Shown here piece after piece: positions 1 through 7,754 of a DNA stretch of 64,000 nucleotides; positions within the stretch are counted from its first letter, which is position 1, and each line of letters starts with the position of its first letter. The translations under genes and the position numbers were made by a program. The notes below the pieces were generated by a model, which searched no databases, was not told where the DNA came from, and worked only from the letters and a program-made list of their open reading frames with translations. The stretch lies in contig CAKUZL010000002.1 in assembly GCA_934718085.1 (NCBI GenBank), positions 1 through 64,000 on the forward strand, in the 5' to 3' direction. This DNA comes from an uncultured Candidatus Melainabacteria bacterium (lineage in GTDB: Bacteria; Cyanobacteriota; Vampirovibrionia; Gastranaerophilales; Gastranaerophilaceae).

Positions 1-86
1 CCCGCCGAACCCGCCGAACCCGCCGAACCCGCCGAACCCGCCGAACCCGCCGAACCCGCCGAACCCGCCGAACCCGCCGAACCCGC
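1..86. repeat. 9-bp minisatellite CCCGCCGAA, about 9.5 copies
   Basis: Nine exact tandem copies of CCCGCCGAA fill positions 1-81, followed by a partial copy. The array runs off the left edge, so its full length is unknown. Read on the plus strand in frame 1 it would encode Pro-Ala-Glu repeats, but that frame runs through the terminator hairpin at 89-129 and stops only at 172-174 inside the gltA-type gene. It is therefore not convincingly coding here. It could be an intergenic repeat or the tail of a gene lying outside the window. Confidence 0.9.
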
Positions 87-129
87 AAAAAACAAGGCGT
101 GCCCGAAAAGTTCGAGTCCGCCTTGTTTT
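87..129 (-). terminator. Rho-independent terminator of the hldE-gltA operon
   Basis: An 11-bp perfect stem pairs 89-99 (AAAACAAGGCG) with 119-129 (CGCCTTGTTTT). Read on the minus strand it is followed by a T-run (complement of the A-run at 87-92). It lies 20 bases past the stop of the last gene in the minus-strand operon. Confidence 0.85.
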
Positions 130-148
130 CTACGTTTTATTTTAATAC

Positions 149-1528
149 TTATTTTTGTGCAAGGTACGCATTGATTGCGGCTGCGGCTCTTTTGCCCGCA
201 CCCATTGCGTTTATGGCGTTGCTTTCACCCGACGGCGCAACGTCTCCGCCCGCAAATACGCCCTCAAGCGATGTCGCGCCGGTTTGCGCGTCAATCGTGA
301 TGTAGCCCTTTCTGTCCGTATCAAGCGTCATTCCGTCGTCTTTGACCGACGATTGAATTATCGGGTTCGGACCTGTCCCGAGAGCCACGATAAATGTGTC
401 GACGTCTTCGTACGAGTATTCGCCCGTCGGAACGGGTCTTCTTCTGCCCGATGCGTCGGGTTCGCCGAGTTCGGTGATTTCGAGCTTTGCCGTTTTGACA
501 AAACCGTTTTCGCCGATTAATTCAACGGGATTGTGCAAAAATTTGAACACAACGCCTTCTTCTTTGGCGTGTCTGATTTCTTCCAGTCTTGCGGGAAGTT
601 CCGCTTCAGTCCGACGGTAAACGATTGTGACGCTTTCAAAACCGAGTCTTACCGCTACTCTTGCCGCGTCCATCGCAACATTGCCGCCGCCGACGATAAT
701 CGCGCGTTTGCCTGTTTTTATCGGAGTTATCGAGTCGGGCAGGTTTGCACCCATAAGATTTACTCTGGTCAAAAATTCGTTTGCGGAATAAACTCCGTTC
801 AGGTTTTCACCTTTTATTCCGAGCATTTTCGGAAGTCCCGCGCCGGAGCAAAGGAAAATCGCGTCATAGCCTTCTTCTTTGAGTTGATTTACCGTTATCG
901 ATTTTCCGACGACAACGTTCGTTACAAATTCCACGCCGATGTTTTTGAGCGAATTAATTTCTCTGTCCAAAAATTTTCTCGGAAGTCTGAAAGGCGGTAT
1001 TCCATAGCGCAAAACGCCGCCGGTTTTGTGAAGTGCTTCGAAAACAGTGACTTTGTGTCCCGCTTTTCTCAAATCCGCGGCTGCCGTAATTCCCGCGCAT
1101 CCCGAGCCGACAATTGCAACTTTTTTGCCCGTTTCGGGTGCAACGTCGGTTTTTGCGTCCGTGTTGTCGCCGACAAACCTTTCAAGCGCGCCGATTGCGA
1201 CTGCCTGACCCTTTATTCCCAATACGCATTTGCCTTCGCATTGTCTTTCCTGCGGACAAATTCTTCCGCATACCGAAGGCAAAAAGCTTGTGTTTCTGAT
1301 GATATCGCCAGCTTTTTCAAGGTTATTGTTCTTGATTTCCGCGATAAATCCCGGAATATTGATGTTTACGGGGCAGCCCGAAACGCATCTCGGATTTTTG
1401 CAGTTAAGGCATCTCGAAGCCTCGAGTGCCGCCTGTTCGGGCGTAAAATTGCTTTCGACCGCGTCAAAATTCGTTCTTCTGATTGCGGGATCCTGTTCTT
1501 TTTGTCTTTGTCTTTCGATTTTATCCAT
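149..1528 (-). CDS. gltA: NADPH-dependent glutamate synthase small-chain-type flavoprotein (GltA/SudA/NfnB family)
   Basis: An FAD and NAD(P)H oxidoreductase of the glutamate-synthase beta-subunit family, about 459 residues, the usual length of the single-subunit (TIGR01316-type) enzymes. The N-terminal Fe-S region carries CLNCKNPRCVSGCP and CGRICPQERQCEGKC. A first Rossmann motif follows (VAIVGSGCAGITAA), then a second nucleotide site (AIIVGGGNVAMDAAR), and GVFAGGDV near the end for FAD. I chose ATG 1528 over the upstream TTG 1555 because AAGGAAG sits six bases before it. It is the last gene of a tight minus-strand operon (23 bp after the IctB-like gene). Homologues serve as glutamate synthase, sulfide dehydrogenase subunit or NfnB, and sequence alone does not decide the substrate. 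Confidence 0.88.
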   Translation of the reverse strand: MDKIERQRQKEQDPAIRRTNFDAVESNFTPEQAALEASRCLNCKNPRCVSGCPVNINIPGFIAEIKNNNLEKAGDIIRNTSFLPSVCGRICPQERQCEGKCVLGIKGQAVAIGALERFVGDNTDAKTDVAPETGKKVAIVGSGCAGITAAADLRKAGHKVTVFEALHKTGGVLRYGIPPFRLPRKFLDREINSLKNIGVEFVTNVVVGKSITVNQLKEEGYDAIFLCSGAGLPKMLGIKGENLNGVYSANEFLTRVNLMGANLPDSITPIKTGKRAIIVGGGNVAMDAARVAVRLGFESVTIVYRRTEAELPARLEEIRHAKEEGVVFKFLHNPVELIGENGFVKTAKLEITELGEPDASGRRRPVPTGEYSYEDVDTFIVALGTGPNPIIQSSVKDDGMTLDTDRKGYITIDAQTGATSLEGVFAGGDVAPSGESNAINAMGAGKRAAAAINAYLAQK

Positions 1529-1551
1529 TTTTTCTTCCTTTTTTTCGGGGG

Positions 1552-2925
1552 TCAATTTATTTTATCGGGAAGTTCTTTTCCCGCAAAGGCAAGCGCCGTT
1601 GCGACGCATGTCCAAAATACAAGCTGGATTTGAGGTCTGAAAAATACCGTGTCGGTAAATCCGTGAATCATCACGCCCGCCACGCTTGTTATTCCTGTTG
1701 TCAAGATCAAATACGTCGACGGGTCGCCCGTTTTTTTCATTGCTCTTATCGTGCCGTTGAAAAAATAATACAAAAACAACACGAAAAATGTCAATGCAAA
1801 AATTCCGCTTTCTACCGCGATTTCCAAAAATACGCAGTACGTGCTGAGCGCGTCAAACCCGGAGCGCATATAAAGTCCGTAAATCTCTCTGAACGTTTGG
1901 TTTCCGGGTCCTATTCCGATTAAAAAGTTGTCTCGAAACATTTGAACCGAAGACTCGTAAACGTTAAATCTGAACGATGTCGAAGAATCTTGTCTCAACG
2001 TGAAAATCGACAAAATTCGGTTTAATATTTTAGGGGCGAGGCAAAGAGTTCCCGCGCAGACAGCCGCAATCGCTCCGATTATAAGCTTTTTGAACTTTTT
2101 GATTTTTTCGAAAAATCTTTCGTCAAATTTTTTGAAAAACCCGCAAATTGCGAACGCGAAAATTAAAATTGCGGCAAAAGTCGCGATATAAGCACCTCTG
2201 CAGCCGGTCATAAACACCGCCGTTATCGAAAATATCGAAATGACCGTGAAAATTCCGGTTTTGACAAAATCGCGTTTTACCGCGAATTTAGCCGCCAATG
2301 CCCACAATATCGGTATCGTTGCCACGAAATATCCGCCCAAAAGGTTAGGGTTTAAAGGTTGCAATGTTCCGAAAACCCTTGTCACCGCAAGCTCGGGGTC
2401 AATCGAAGAATCCTGCCAGGTTGCACCGCTCAAAACTCCGATTTTCGTTTGTATAAACGCAATCGCAATTTGTACGCAAACACTTGCCGCCGCCGCGTAA
2501 AGCGGGATTTTTGCTTTTTTCGGATTATCCTTTGCAAACTGTAAAACCGCGATGTAAAAAACAAAATACATCAGCGTTTTCATAAGCCCGTGAAGGCTTT
2601 GCGCCTGCAATGTCGACGTGAACGTTCCGAAAATCGCAACCGCGAGGTACAATAAATAAAAAAGGTTGCATTTTTCGACCTTCAAATTCAAATTTTCCGA
2701 AAACAACAAATAAAGAACGTACAATCCGCCCGTTGCTGTCAAAAAATACGATGTTTGTTCGTTTTTCAAAAACGTCGAAAAAATAAGGCTTAAGCATATC
2801 GAAACGAGCAACAAAACGTCGATTTTGTTCAAAAAAATCGTTTTTTCGCGCAAAAAAGCCGCTTTTTTACGGATTTTGTCGATTTTATCTTCCGCGAACG
2901 TTAAAATTTTGCTGCTTAAATACAT
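1552..2925 (-). CDS. IctB-type O-antigen ligase/polymerase-like membrane protein
   Basis: A 457-residue polytopic membrane protein with about ten to twelve hydrophobic segments. The Wzy_C/O-antigen ligase signature is visible: NPNLLGGYFVA around residue 190, and GIGPGNQTFREIYGLY followed by ALSTYCVFLEIAVESG around residue 340-375. This wording closely resembles cyanobacterial IctB, once proposed as a bicarbonate transporter but structurally an O-antigen-ligase family member. It ends 3 bp before the next start site and begins 2 bp after the DUF4330 gene, so the genes are co-transcribed. Next to a heptose kinase, a role in joining or polymerising envelope glycans is more likely than carbon uptake; that is inference. 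Confidence 0.85.
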   Translation of the reverse strand: MYLSSKILTFAEDKIDKIRKKAAFLREKTIFLNKIDVLLLVSICLSLIFSTFLKNEQTSYFLTATGGLYVLYLLFSENLNLKVEKCNLFYLLYLAVAIFGTFTSTLQAQSLHGLMKTLMYFVFYIAVLQFAKDNPKKAKIPLYAAAASVCVQIAIAFIQTKIGVLSGATWQDSSIDPELAVTRVFGTLQPLNPNLLGGYFVATIPILWALAAKFAVKRDFVKTGIFTVISIFSITAVFMTGCRGAYIATFAAILIFAFAICGFFKKFDERFFEKIKKFKKLIIGAIAAVCAGTLCLAPKILNRILSIFTLRQDSSTSFRFNVYESSVQMFRDNFLIGIGPGNQTFREIYGLYMRSGFDALSTYCVFLEIAVESGIFALTFFVLFLYYFFNGTIRAMKKTGDPSTYLILTTGITSVAGVMIHGFTDTVFFRPQIQLVFWTCVATALAFAGKELPDKIN

Positions 2926-2927
2926 TT

Positions 2928-3431
2928 TTAATCCTTTGCAAATTCAACGTCGGACACGACGCCCTGAAGTTTATACGTTTCGCCTTCAAGGATAATCGGA
3001 ATGCCGATTTTTATTTTGTTTCCGCCGATAACGGCACCGTCGTCGGTGATTTTCGCTTTATCGGAGACTGTTACCGAATAGTCGTAAAGGTTCGGAGTTG
3101 CGGGGTCTTCGACAGTTTTGGTCGAGTTTGCCGTTCCTACGACGATTTTTCGCGAATCAAATTTTACGTCTTTTATAACGAGCTTTGTATAGGGTACGTT
3201 TCGAATTGTGATAAAGGTTTCTTCGCCCGTTTTGAAAGGAATTTTGTCCGACGTCAGAGTCACTCCGCGCAAAAATACCGTGAAATTTATGTCCTTTTCC
3301 GCTTTTACGGGAGTTTTTGAAAATTTACCCGCAAATCCGCTCCAAAACAGGAAAAACGCCGACATAAACAATACAATTACTGTCATTATTACGTAATCGG
3401 TCTTTTTTAATTCTTTTTTCGAACCCGTCAT
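2928..3431 (-). CDS. DUF4330 family single-pass membrane protein
   Basis: A 167-residue protein with a basic N-terminus, one hydrophobic helix at about residues 13-30 (VIMTVIVLFMSAFFLFW), and a beta-rich extracytoplasmic remainder. The pattern, with two similar strand blocks ending in GNKIKIGIPIILEGETYKL, matches the DUF4330 family, which is widespread in cyanobacteria and has no assigned function. It lies between hldE and the IctB-like gene with gaps of 15 and 2 bp. That arrangement suggests an accessory to the neighbouring membrane protein, though nothing in the sequence shows a mechanism. Confidence 0.8.
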   Translation of the reverse strand: MTGSKKELKKTDYVIMTVIVLFMSAFFLFWSGFAGKFSKTPVKAEKDINFTVFLRGVTLTSDKIPFKTGEETFITIRNVPYTKLVIKDVKFDSRKIVVGTANSTKTVEDPATPNLYDYSVTVSDKAKITDDGAVIGGNKIKIGIPIILEGETYKLQGVVSDVEFAKD

Positions 3432-3446
3432 AAATAATCTCCGTCC

Positions 3447-4460
3447 TTAAATCTTAAGTTTGTCAAGTGTTTTGACCATTTCGTCCGCTGTCGTCGTTGC
3501 CGAACCGAATGTTCTTATCACTATGCTTGCCGCCAAATTTCCTATCGCCGCCGCGGTTTCGGGCTTCAGACCGGCTGCGAGCCCGAGCGTAAACGTTGCC
3601 GTAACGGTGTCTCCCGCACCGGTCACGTCAAAAACCTCGGTTTTATTGAACGCCGGGATAAGCGAGTAATTTCCGTTTTTGTCGAACACCGCCATGCCCT
3701 CGTCGCCGCGGGTAATGAGCATAACCTCGGAATCTGAGGCTTCAAGCAATTTTTTACCCGCCGAAGCCAAAGATTTTTCGTCTTTTATGAAAAATCCCGT
3801 AAACTTTTCCGTATCGGGCTGATTGGGGGTCATCGCGTATACGCCTTTGTATTTTTCCATATCTTTCTGAACGTCCGCCGTAATGAGCTTCCCGTATTTT
3901 TTTGCGGTCGAAACTGCCGCGTTTATTACGTTTTGAGTCAAATTCCCTATTCCGTAATCGGACAAAATGACCGCATCATATTCGGGGATTGCTTTTTCAA
4001 GATTTTCTACAACTTTTTTTTCGGTCTCGGGAGAAAGCGGTTCCTTCGTTTGTCTGTCGATTCGGACTATCTGTTGTGTGACCGATTGCGAGCATGCGCC
4101 CGAAATTCTCGTTTTTACCGTGGTTGCGCGTTCGGGAGCTTTGACCGCGTAAGTCGTGTCGACGCCCGCGTCTTCAAATGCTTTGAGCAAAATCGGACCG
4201 TAGTAGTCGTCGCCGTATGTGCCGATAACGCCTACTTTACCTTCGGTCAGGGTTGCCGCGTTATGTGCCGCGTTCGATGCCGCTCCGAGGATGATTTTGG
4301 TCTTTGTGTGCCTCAAAATCAACACCGGCGCCTCTCTCGAAATTCTTTCCGTATCGCCGTAAACCATCTCGTCGATTGCGATATCCCCGACAACCAATAC
4401 CGACGGCTTTTTCAGCTTTTTTATATCTTCTTTCAACTGTTCTTTGTCAAGTGAAAACAA
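3447..4460 (-). CDS. hldE: D-glycero-beta-D-manno-heptose-7-phosphate kinase (HldE kinase-type, PfkB family)
   Basis: A 337-residue PfkB/ribokinase-family sugar kinase. It shows an N-terminal substrate region with GDIAIDEMVYGDTERISREAPV, a family-typical LGAASNAAHN (LGGAANVA-like), and the C-terminal catalytic signature DVTGAGDTVTATF with the general-base Asp. The length fits the kinase half of HldE alone (RfaE1); the nucleotidyltransferase domain is absent and must be a separate gene elsewhere. The product would feed ADP-heptose synthesis for lipopolysaccharide core. It is first in the operon; the start is TTG with GGAG seven bases upstream. Confidence 0.9.
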   Translation of the reverse strand: MFSLDKEQLKEDIKKLKKPSVLVVGDIAIDEMVYGDTERISREAPVLILRHTKTKIILGAASNAAHNAATLTEGKVGVIGTYGDDYYGPILLKAFEDAGVDTTYAVKAPERATTVKTRISGACSQSVTQQIVRIDRQTKEPLSPETEKKVVENLEKAIPEYDAVILSDYGIGNLTQNVINAAVSTAKKYGKLITADVQKDMEKYKGVYAMTPNQPDTEKFTGFFIKDEKSLASAGKKLLEASDSEVMLITRGDEGMAVFDKNGNYSLIPAFNKTEVFDVTGAGDTVTATFTLGLAAGLKPETAAAIGNLAASIVIRTFGSATTTADEMVKTLDKLKI

Positions 4461-4586
4461 AATTTTTCTCCGCGTTTAAAATTTTTACTGTATAATATTA
4501 TCATAAACAAGAATTATTCGGAACGTAATTTTTTCGACAAAGTCAAAATTTTATGTTCGCCCGTATTAACAGGATTTGAGGCTGTT

Positions 4587-5240
4587 TTGAAATTAAAAAA
4601 ACGTAATAAAACCGATTTTAACAAATCTTTAAATCATAAAAATTTCTTTGTCGGAATTTCCTTTTCGTCAATAAACACGATTGATTCCGCCGCCGCGGTG
4701 CTCGATTCGGATTACAACGTGATTTCGCTTGTAAAACTTCCTACTTACCATGATTTGGAGTTCTATCTGAAAAATCTTCAGGGGATTAAAGACTCGCTCA
4801 TAGCGGTCTCTTTGCCGAAAAACGAAATAATGATAAGCAATAAATGGAAGTACACTTCGCGAATTTACCATGCCGTAAATTTCAATTCTCCGATAAAAAG
4901 TCGTGACGGTTGGGCAAGACGCTATTCGCACAAGGGTGTCGAGCTTTTTAAATCTTTGAAAGCCCAAAACTATGATATTTGTCGTTTCGAAGTCGCAAAT
5001 TCCAAGCACGGACTCGGCTGCAACGAAGCCTATCTCGAGCGGACTCCCGCGGATTGCAAGGCTTTACAGACGGCTTTGAAAATGAAACTCGGCATGGAAG
5101 AACTCCCGACGAATATGCTTCCCGTTGCTCAACTGGAAGCGATTTTGGGCGCATACACGGCGGGCGAGGCGTTTTTCGGAAACGACGCGAAAAAACTTTT
5201 CGAATACGAAACGCTTGACGTAATCGGGTTTGAAATTTAG
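4587..5240 (+). CDS. Conserved protein, possible DUF429/RNase H-fold
   Basis: A 217-residue protein with no firm identification. The opening (FFVGISFSSINTIDSAAAVLDSD) has the look of the first two strands of an RNase H-like fold. The late segment LPVAQLEAILGAYTAGEAF resembles the C-terminal helix of DUF429 predicted nucleases, which is only a weak analogy. There are no membrane segments or signal peptide. The start is TTG with GAGG six bases upstream. A TATAAT at about 4491 could serve as its promoter. Its stop codon overlaps the stop of convergent tolC, with no terminator between them. Confidence 0.7.
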   Translation: MKLKKRNKTDFNKSLNHKNFFVGISFSSINTIDSAAAVLDSDYNVISLVKLPTYHDLEFYLKNLQGIKDSLIAVSLPKNEIMISNKWKYTSRIYHAVNFNSPIKSRDGWARRYSHKGVELFKSLKAQNYDICRFEVANSKHGLGCNEAYLERTPADCKALQTALKMKLGMEELPTNMLPVAQLEAILGAYTAGEAFFGNDAKKLFEYETLDVIGFEI

Positions 5241-6694
5241 GGCTTTTTATAACCTTCAAGCGTATTTTCGACCGTGATAATGCCCGCATCGAAAAGCAGT
5301 TGAACTTTTGCCTTGTTGTAGTCCGTAATGTTTGTCGCAAGGGCGATATCGGCGTTTATTTTTATGTTTTGAGCCTGAATTACGTCGATAAACGTCGAAG
5401 TTCCGACCTGCATTTGAACTATCGAGTTTTTCAAACTTTCCGTCGACGCAAAAACTTCGGTTTTAGACGCGATAATCCGTTCTTCCGCGGTTTTCGCCTC
5501 GTAGAAAGACTTTATGGTTTGTGCCTCGATATCTCTGATTTTTTCCGCCAATTGAACCTGTTTTGCTTTGATTTTCGCGTTATAGCTCAAAACGTTCGTT
5601 GCCGTGCCTGCTCCGAGCCCCTTCCCGAGAGATGTTTTAACGGTCAAATTTATCGTGCTGCTCGGGTAAAGCCCGACTTTTTGAGTTCCGTACCAGCCCC
5701 CCGTGTACGAAACGTCTATGTCGGGTAAAAAATCGGTATAAAAAGCGTTTCTCTCGGTTTTTAATGCCGAAATTTCGTCTTTCATCGCAAGAACGTCCTT
5801 CCTTCTTTCCGGAATTTCTTCTATCAGCGGATAAAGGTCATACGTGCACGAAGCCGTTTTTTGCGGAAAATTTTCCTTCGGATAAAGCGGAGCCAAAACG
5901 CTTATTCCCATATAAACCGCAAGCTGCGCCTGTGCGTACCTTATGTCGTAAATCGCCTGAATGTACTGTTGTTCTGACTTTGCGACCTCCGCGTCGGCAC
6001 GGTACATGTCAAATTTTGTTCCGACTCCTATCAGGTATCTTGCCTTTGTAAGCTCGTATTGAGCCCTTCTGTCCGTCAAATTGGACGTGTATATGTCCAT
6101 TTCGGCTTTTTTTCTCAATAAATTGTAATAACTCAAAGCCGTATTTAAAATGGCTTCTTCTCGACTGAAATTGCGCATTTTCAGGCTTGCATCGTAAAGT
6201 TTTTTCTTTTGCGCGATATTAAAAAACGGTCGAAATTTATTGAGCGACCATTTGAACTCAAAGTAGCTTTGCATCGGGATTTCGTCCACGTCGACGGGTA
6301 TAATTCCTCCGACAAGATACGTCCCCGAAAGGTGGCTTATCGAAAAAACGTACGCCGCGTCAGGAATAAGCTCGGTCATTGCGTTAAACTCGTTCATGCG
6401 CTTTTCTTTTACGTCGTAACCCTTTTCCTTTATTTGATAATTCATCTCTACCGCGATTTTTATGCAGTCTTCCAAATCAACCGGAATAAGCTTAACTTCA
6501 AGCTTTCTGCTCAGTTCATCGTCGATTTTCTTTTGTCTGATGTCCGAAATCTCGGGAGTAGTGTCGGTCAAAATGTCCCGCATCAGTTCTTCCGGGGTTA
6601 TTTCAAAGACGCTCGGGGAGTCTTTTGCAAAAATTCTTTCAGGGAACGTCATATATGTAACAATTGTTAAGATTATAATTAAAATTACTCTCAT
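5237..6694 (-). CDS. tolC: TolC family outer-membrane efflux protein
   Basis: A 485-residue protein with a signal peptide (MRVILIIILTIVTYM, cleavage near FAKD). Two related halves of long heptad-rich helices alternate with strands, as in TolC/OEP proteins. Landmarks are ALSYYNLL in the first half and GTSTFIDVIQAQN near the end, the second being typical of the OEP helical barrel. It forms the outer-membrane and periplasmic tunnel for tripartite exporters or type I secretion. No inner-membrane pump or adaptor gene is adjacent, so it probably serves pumps encoded elsewhere. It is divergent from birA and convergent with the gene at 4587. Confidence 0.9.
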   Translation of the reverse strand: MRVILIIILTIVTYMTFPERIFAKDSPSVFEITPEELMRDILTDTTPEISDIRQKKIDDELSRKLEVKLIPVDLEDCIKIAVEMNYQIKEKGYDVKEKRMNEFNAMTELIPDAAYVFSISHLSGTYLVGGIIPVDVDEIPMQSYFEFKWSLNKFRPFFNIAQKKKLYDASLKMRNFSREEAILNTALSYYNLLRKKAEMDIYTSNLTDRRAQYELTKARYLIGVGTKFDMYRADAEVAKSEQQYIQAIYDIRYAQAQLAVYMGISVLAPLYPKENFPQKTASCTYDLYPLIEEIPERRKDVLAMKDEISALKTERNAFYTDFLPDIDVSYTGGWYGTQKVGLYPSSTINLTVKTSLGKGLGAGTATNVLSYNAKIKAKQVQLAEKIRDIEAQTIKSFYEAKTAEERIIASKTEVFASTESLKNSIVQMQVGTSTFIDVIQAQNIKINADIALATNITDYNKAKVQLLFDAGIITVENTLEGYKKP

Positions 6695-6775
6695 TTTTTG
6701 AATTAAAACGCGTTTTTTCGCGAATTTGAATACCCGACCCGGCTACTTGTCTTATTTTTTAAACCGATTTTGTGT

Positions 6776-6801
6776 TTGACTTTTTTTGTTTGTTGTATAA
6801 T
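6776..6801 (+). promoter_or_regulatory. Promoter of birA-oad genes, -10 very close to ATG
   Basis: TATAAT lies at 6796-6801, only six bases before the birA ATG at 6808. A TTGACT at 6776-6781 gives a short 14-bp spacer. If this -10 is used, transcription would start at or next to the ATG, giving a leaderless message. The only SD-like bases (GAGG, 6803-6806) sit one base before the ATG, too close to work. Confidence 0.5.
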
Positions 6802-6807
6802 TGAGGC

Positions 6808-7536
6808 ATGGAGAATTTCGAACTTATCGTGTTGGAGTGTCCGGAATCAACGAATACGTACGTTTTGGACAACATCAATACCTTAAAAAACGGGAATGTT
6901 ATTGTTGCAAAACGTCAAACTTCGGGCAGAGGCAGGTTTGACAGAGTTTGGTGTTCGAATTCGGAAAACGTTTTGATGACAATCGTCGTAAAACCCGACG
7001 ATCCGAAAAACTTCCCGTTTATTAATCTGACACAATTTTTAAGCGTTGTAGCGACAAAGTTTTTGAACAAAAATTTCGATATCGGCGCGAATATCAAGTG
7101 GCCGAACGATATTTTGGTAAACGGCAGAAAAATCGCCGGAATTTTGTGCGAAGGCAAAAACGACGAAAACGGAAAATTGTGTGCCGCGCTCGGAATAGGC
7201 ATAAATATCAACATGCCTTCCGAAGAAGCCGAAAAACTGCCCTGCGCGACTTCTTTGAAAATTTTGACCGGCGAAGATTGTGACTTGACGGAAATAATTC
7301 GCGGAATAATGACGGATTTTACAAAATTTTATCCCGAATTTGCAAAAGAAGGTTTTTCATATATTATGAAAGATTATGAGGCGTTATGCAAATTTCCCGA
7401 CGGAAAGGTCAAAATAACCGCCTCTCCCGACGAAGGAGTATATGACATAAAGGGGTTAAATCCCGACGGAACTCTCCTTGCGGCGGACGAAAACGGAATT
7501 GTTAAAACTATATACAGCGGAGATTTGATATTATGA
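6808..7536 (+). CDS. birA: Biotin--[biotin carboxyl carrier protein] ligase (no HTH domain)
   Basis: A 242-residue BPL/LplA-fold enzyme that forms biotinyl-AMP and transfers biotin to a carrier lysine. The biotin/ATP loop is clear (KRQTSGRGRFDRVW, the GRGRxxR signature), as is the catalytic-lysine segment IKWPNDILVNGRKIAGIL. The C-terminal SH3-like subdomain is present. It lacks the N-terminal helix-turn-helix of E. coli BirA, so it is a ligase without repressor function. Its stop overlaps the start of oadG by 4 bp (ATGA), coupling it to the biotin-dependent decarboxylase whose alpha subunit carries the acceptor lysine. Confidence 0.95.
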   Translation: MENFELIVLECPESTNTYVLDNINTLKNGNVIVAKRQTSGRGRFDRVWCSNSENVLMTIVVKPDDPKNFPFINLTQFLSVVATKFLNKNFDIGANIKWPNDILVNGRKIAGILCEGKNDENGKLCAALGIGININMPSEEAEKLPCATSLKILTGEDCDLTEIIRGIMTDFTKFYPEFAKEGFSYIMKDYEALCKFPDGKVKITASPDEGVYDIKGLNPDGTLLAADENGIVKTIYSGDLIL

Positions 7537-7742
7537 TTAAAGACGGTTTATTGCTGATGGTAATGGGTATGGGAACGGTTTTCGTCTTCCTTTGCATCAT
7601 GATTTTTGTCATGAACATTGTAGGAAGCCTGTTTGCGAAATTCGTTAAACCCGAGGAACTTCCCGTTCCCGCAAAAGTCGCTGCGGGCGACGAAAGCGAA
7701 ATTGCCGCGGCCGTAGTTGTTGCAAAAGTTTTAGGAAGATAG
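7533..7742 (+). CDS. oadG: Sodium-pumping decarboxylase gamma subunit (OadG-like)
   Basis: A 69-residue protein with one N-terminal membrane helix (GLLLMVMGMGTVFVFLCIMIFVMN). The GMGTVFxFL wording is diagnostic of the OadG family. The hydrophilic tail is short and ends with a basic segment. In known enzymes gamma anchors the alpha subunit to the membrane-bound beta subunit. It starts inside the birA stop codon and ends 12 bp before oadA. Confidence 0.9.
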   Translation: MIKDGLLLMVMGMGTVFVFLCIMIFVMNIVGSLFAKFVKPEELPVPAKVAAGDESEIAAAVVVAKVLGR

Positions 7743-7754
7743 AGGTATAAATTC

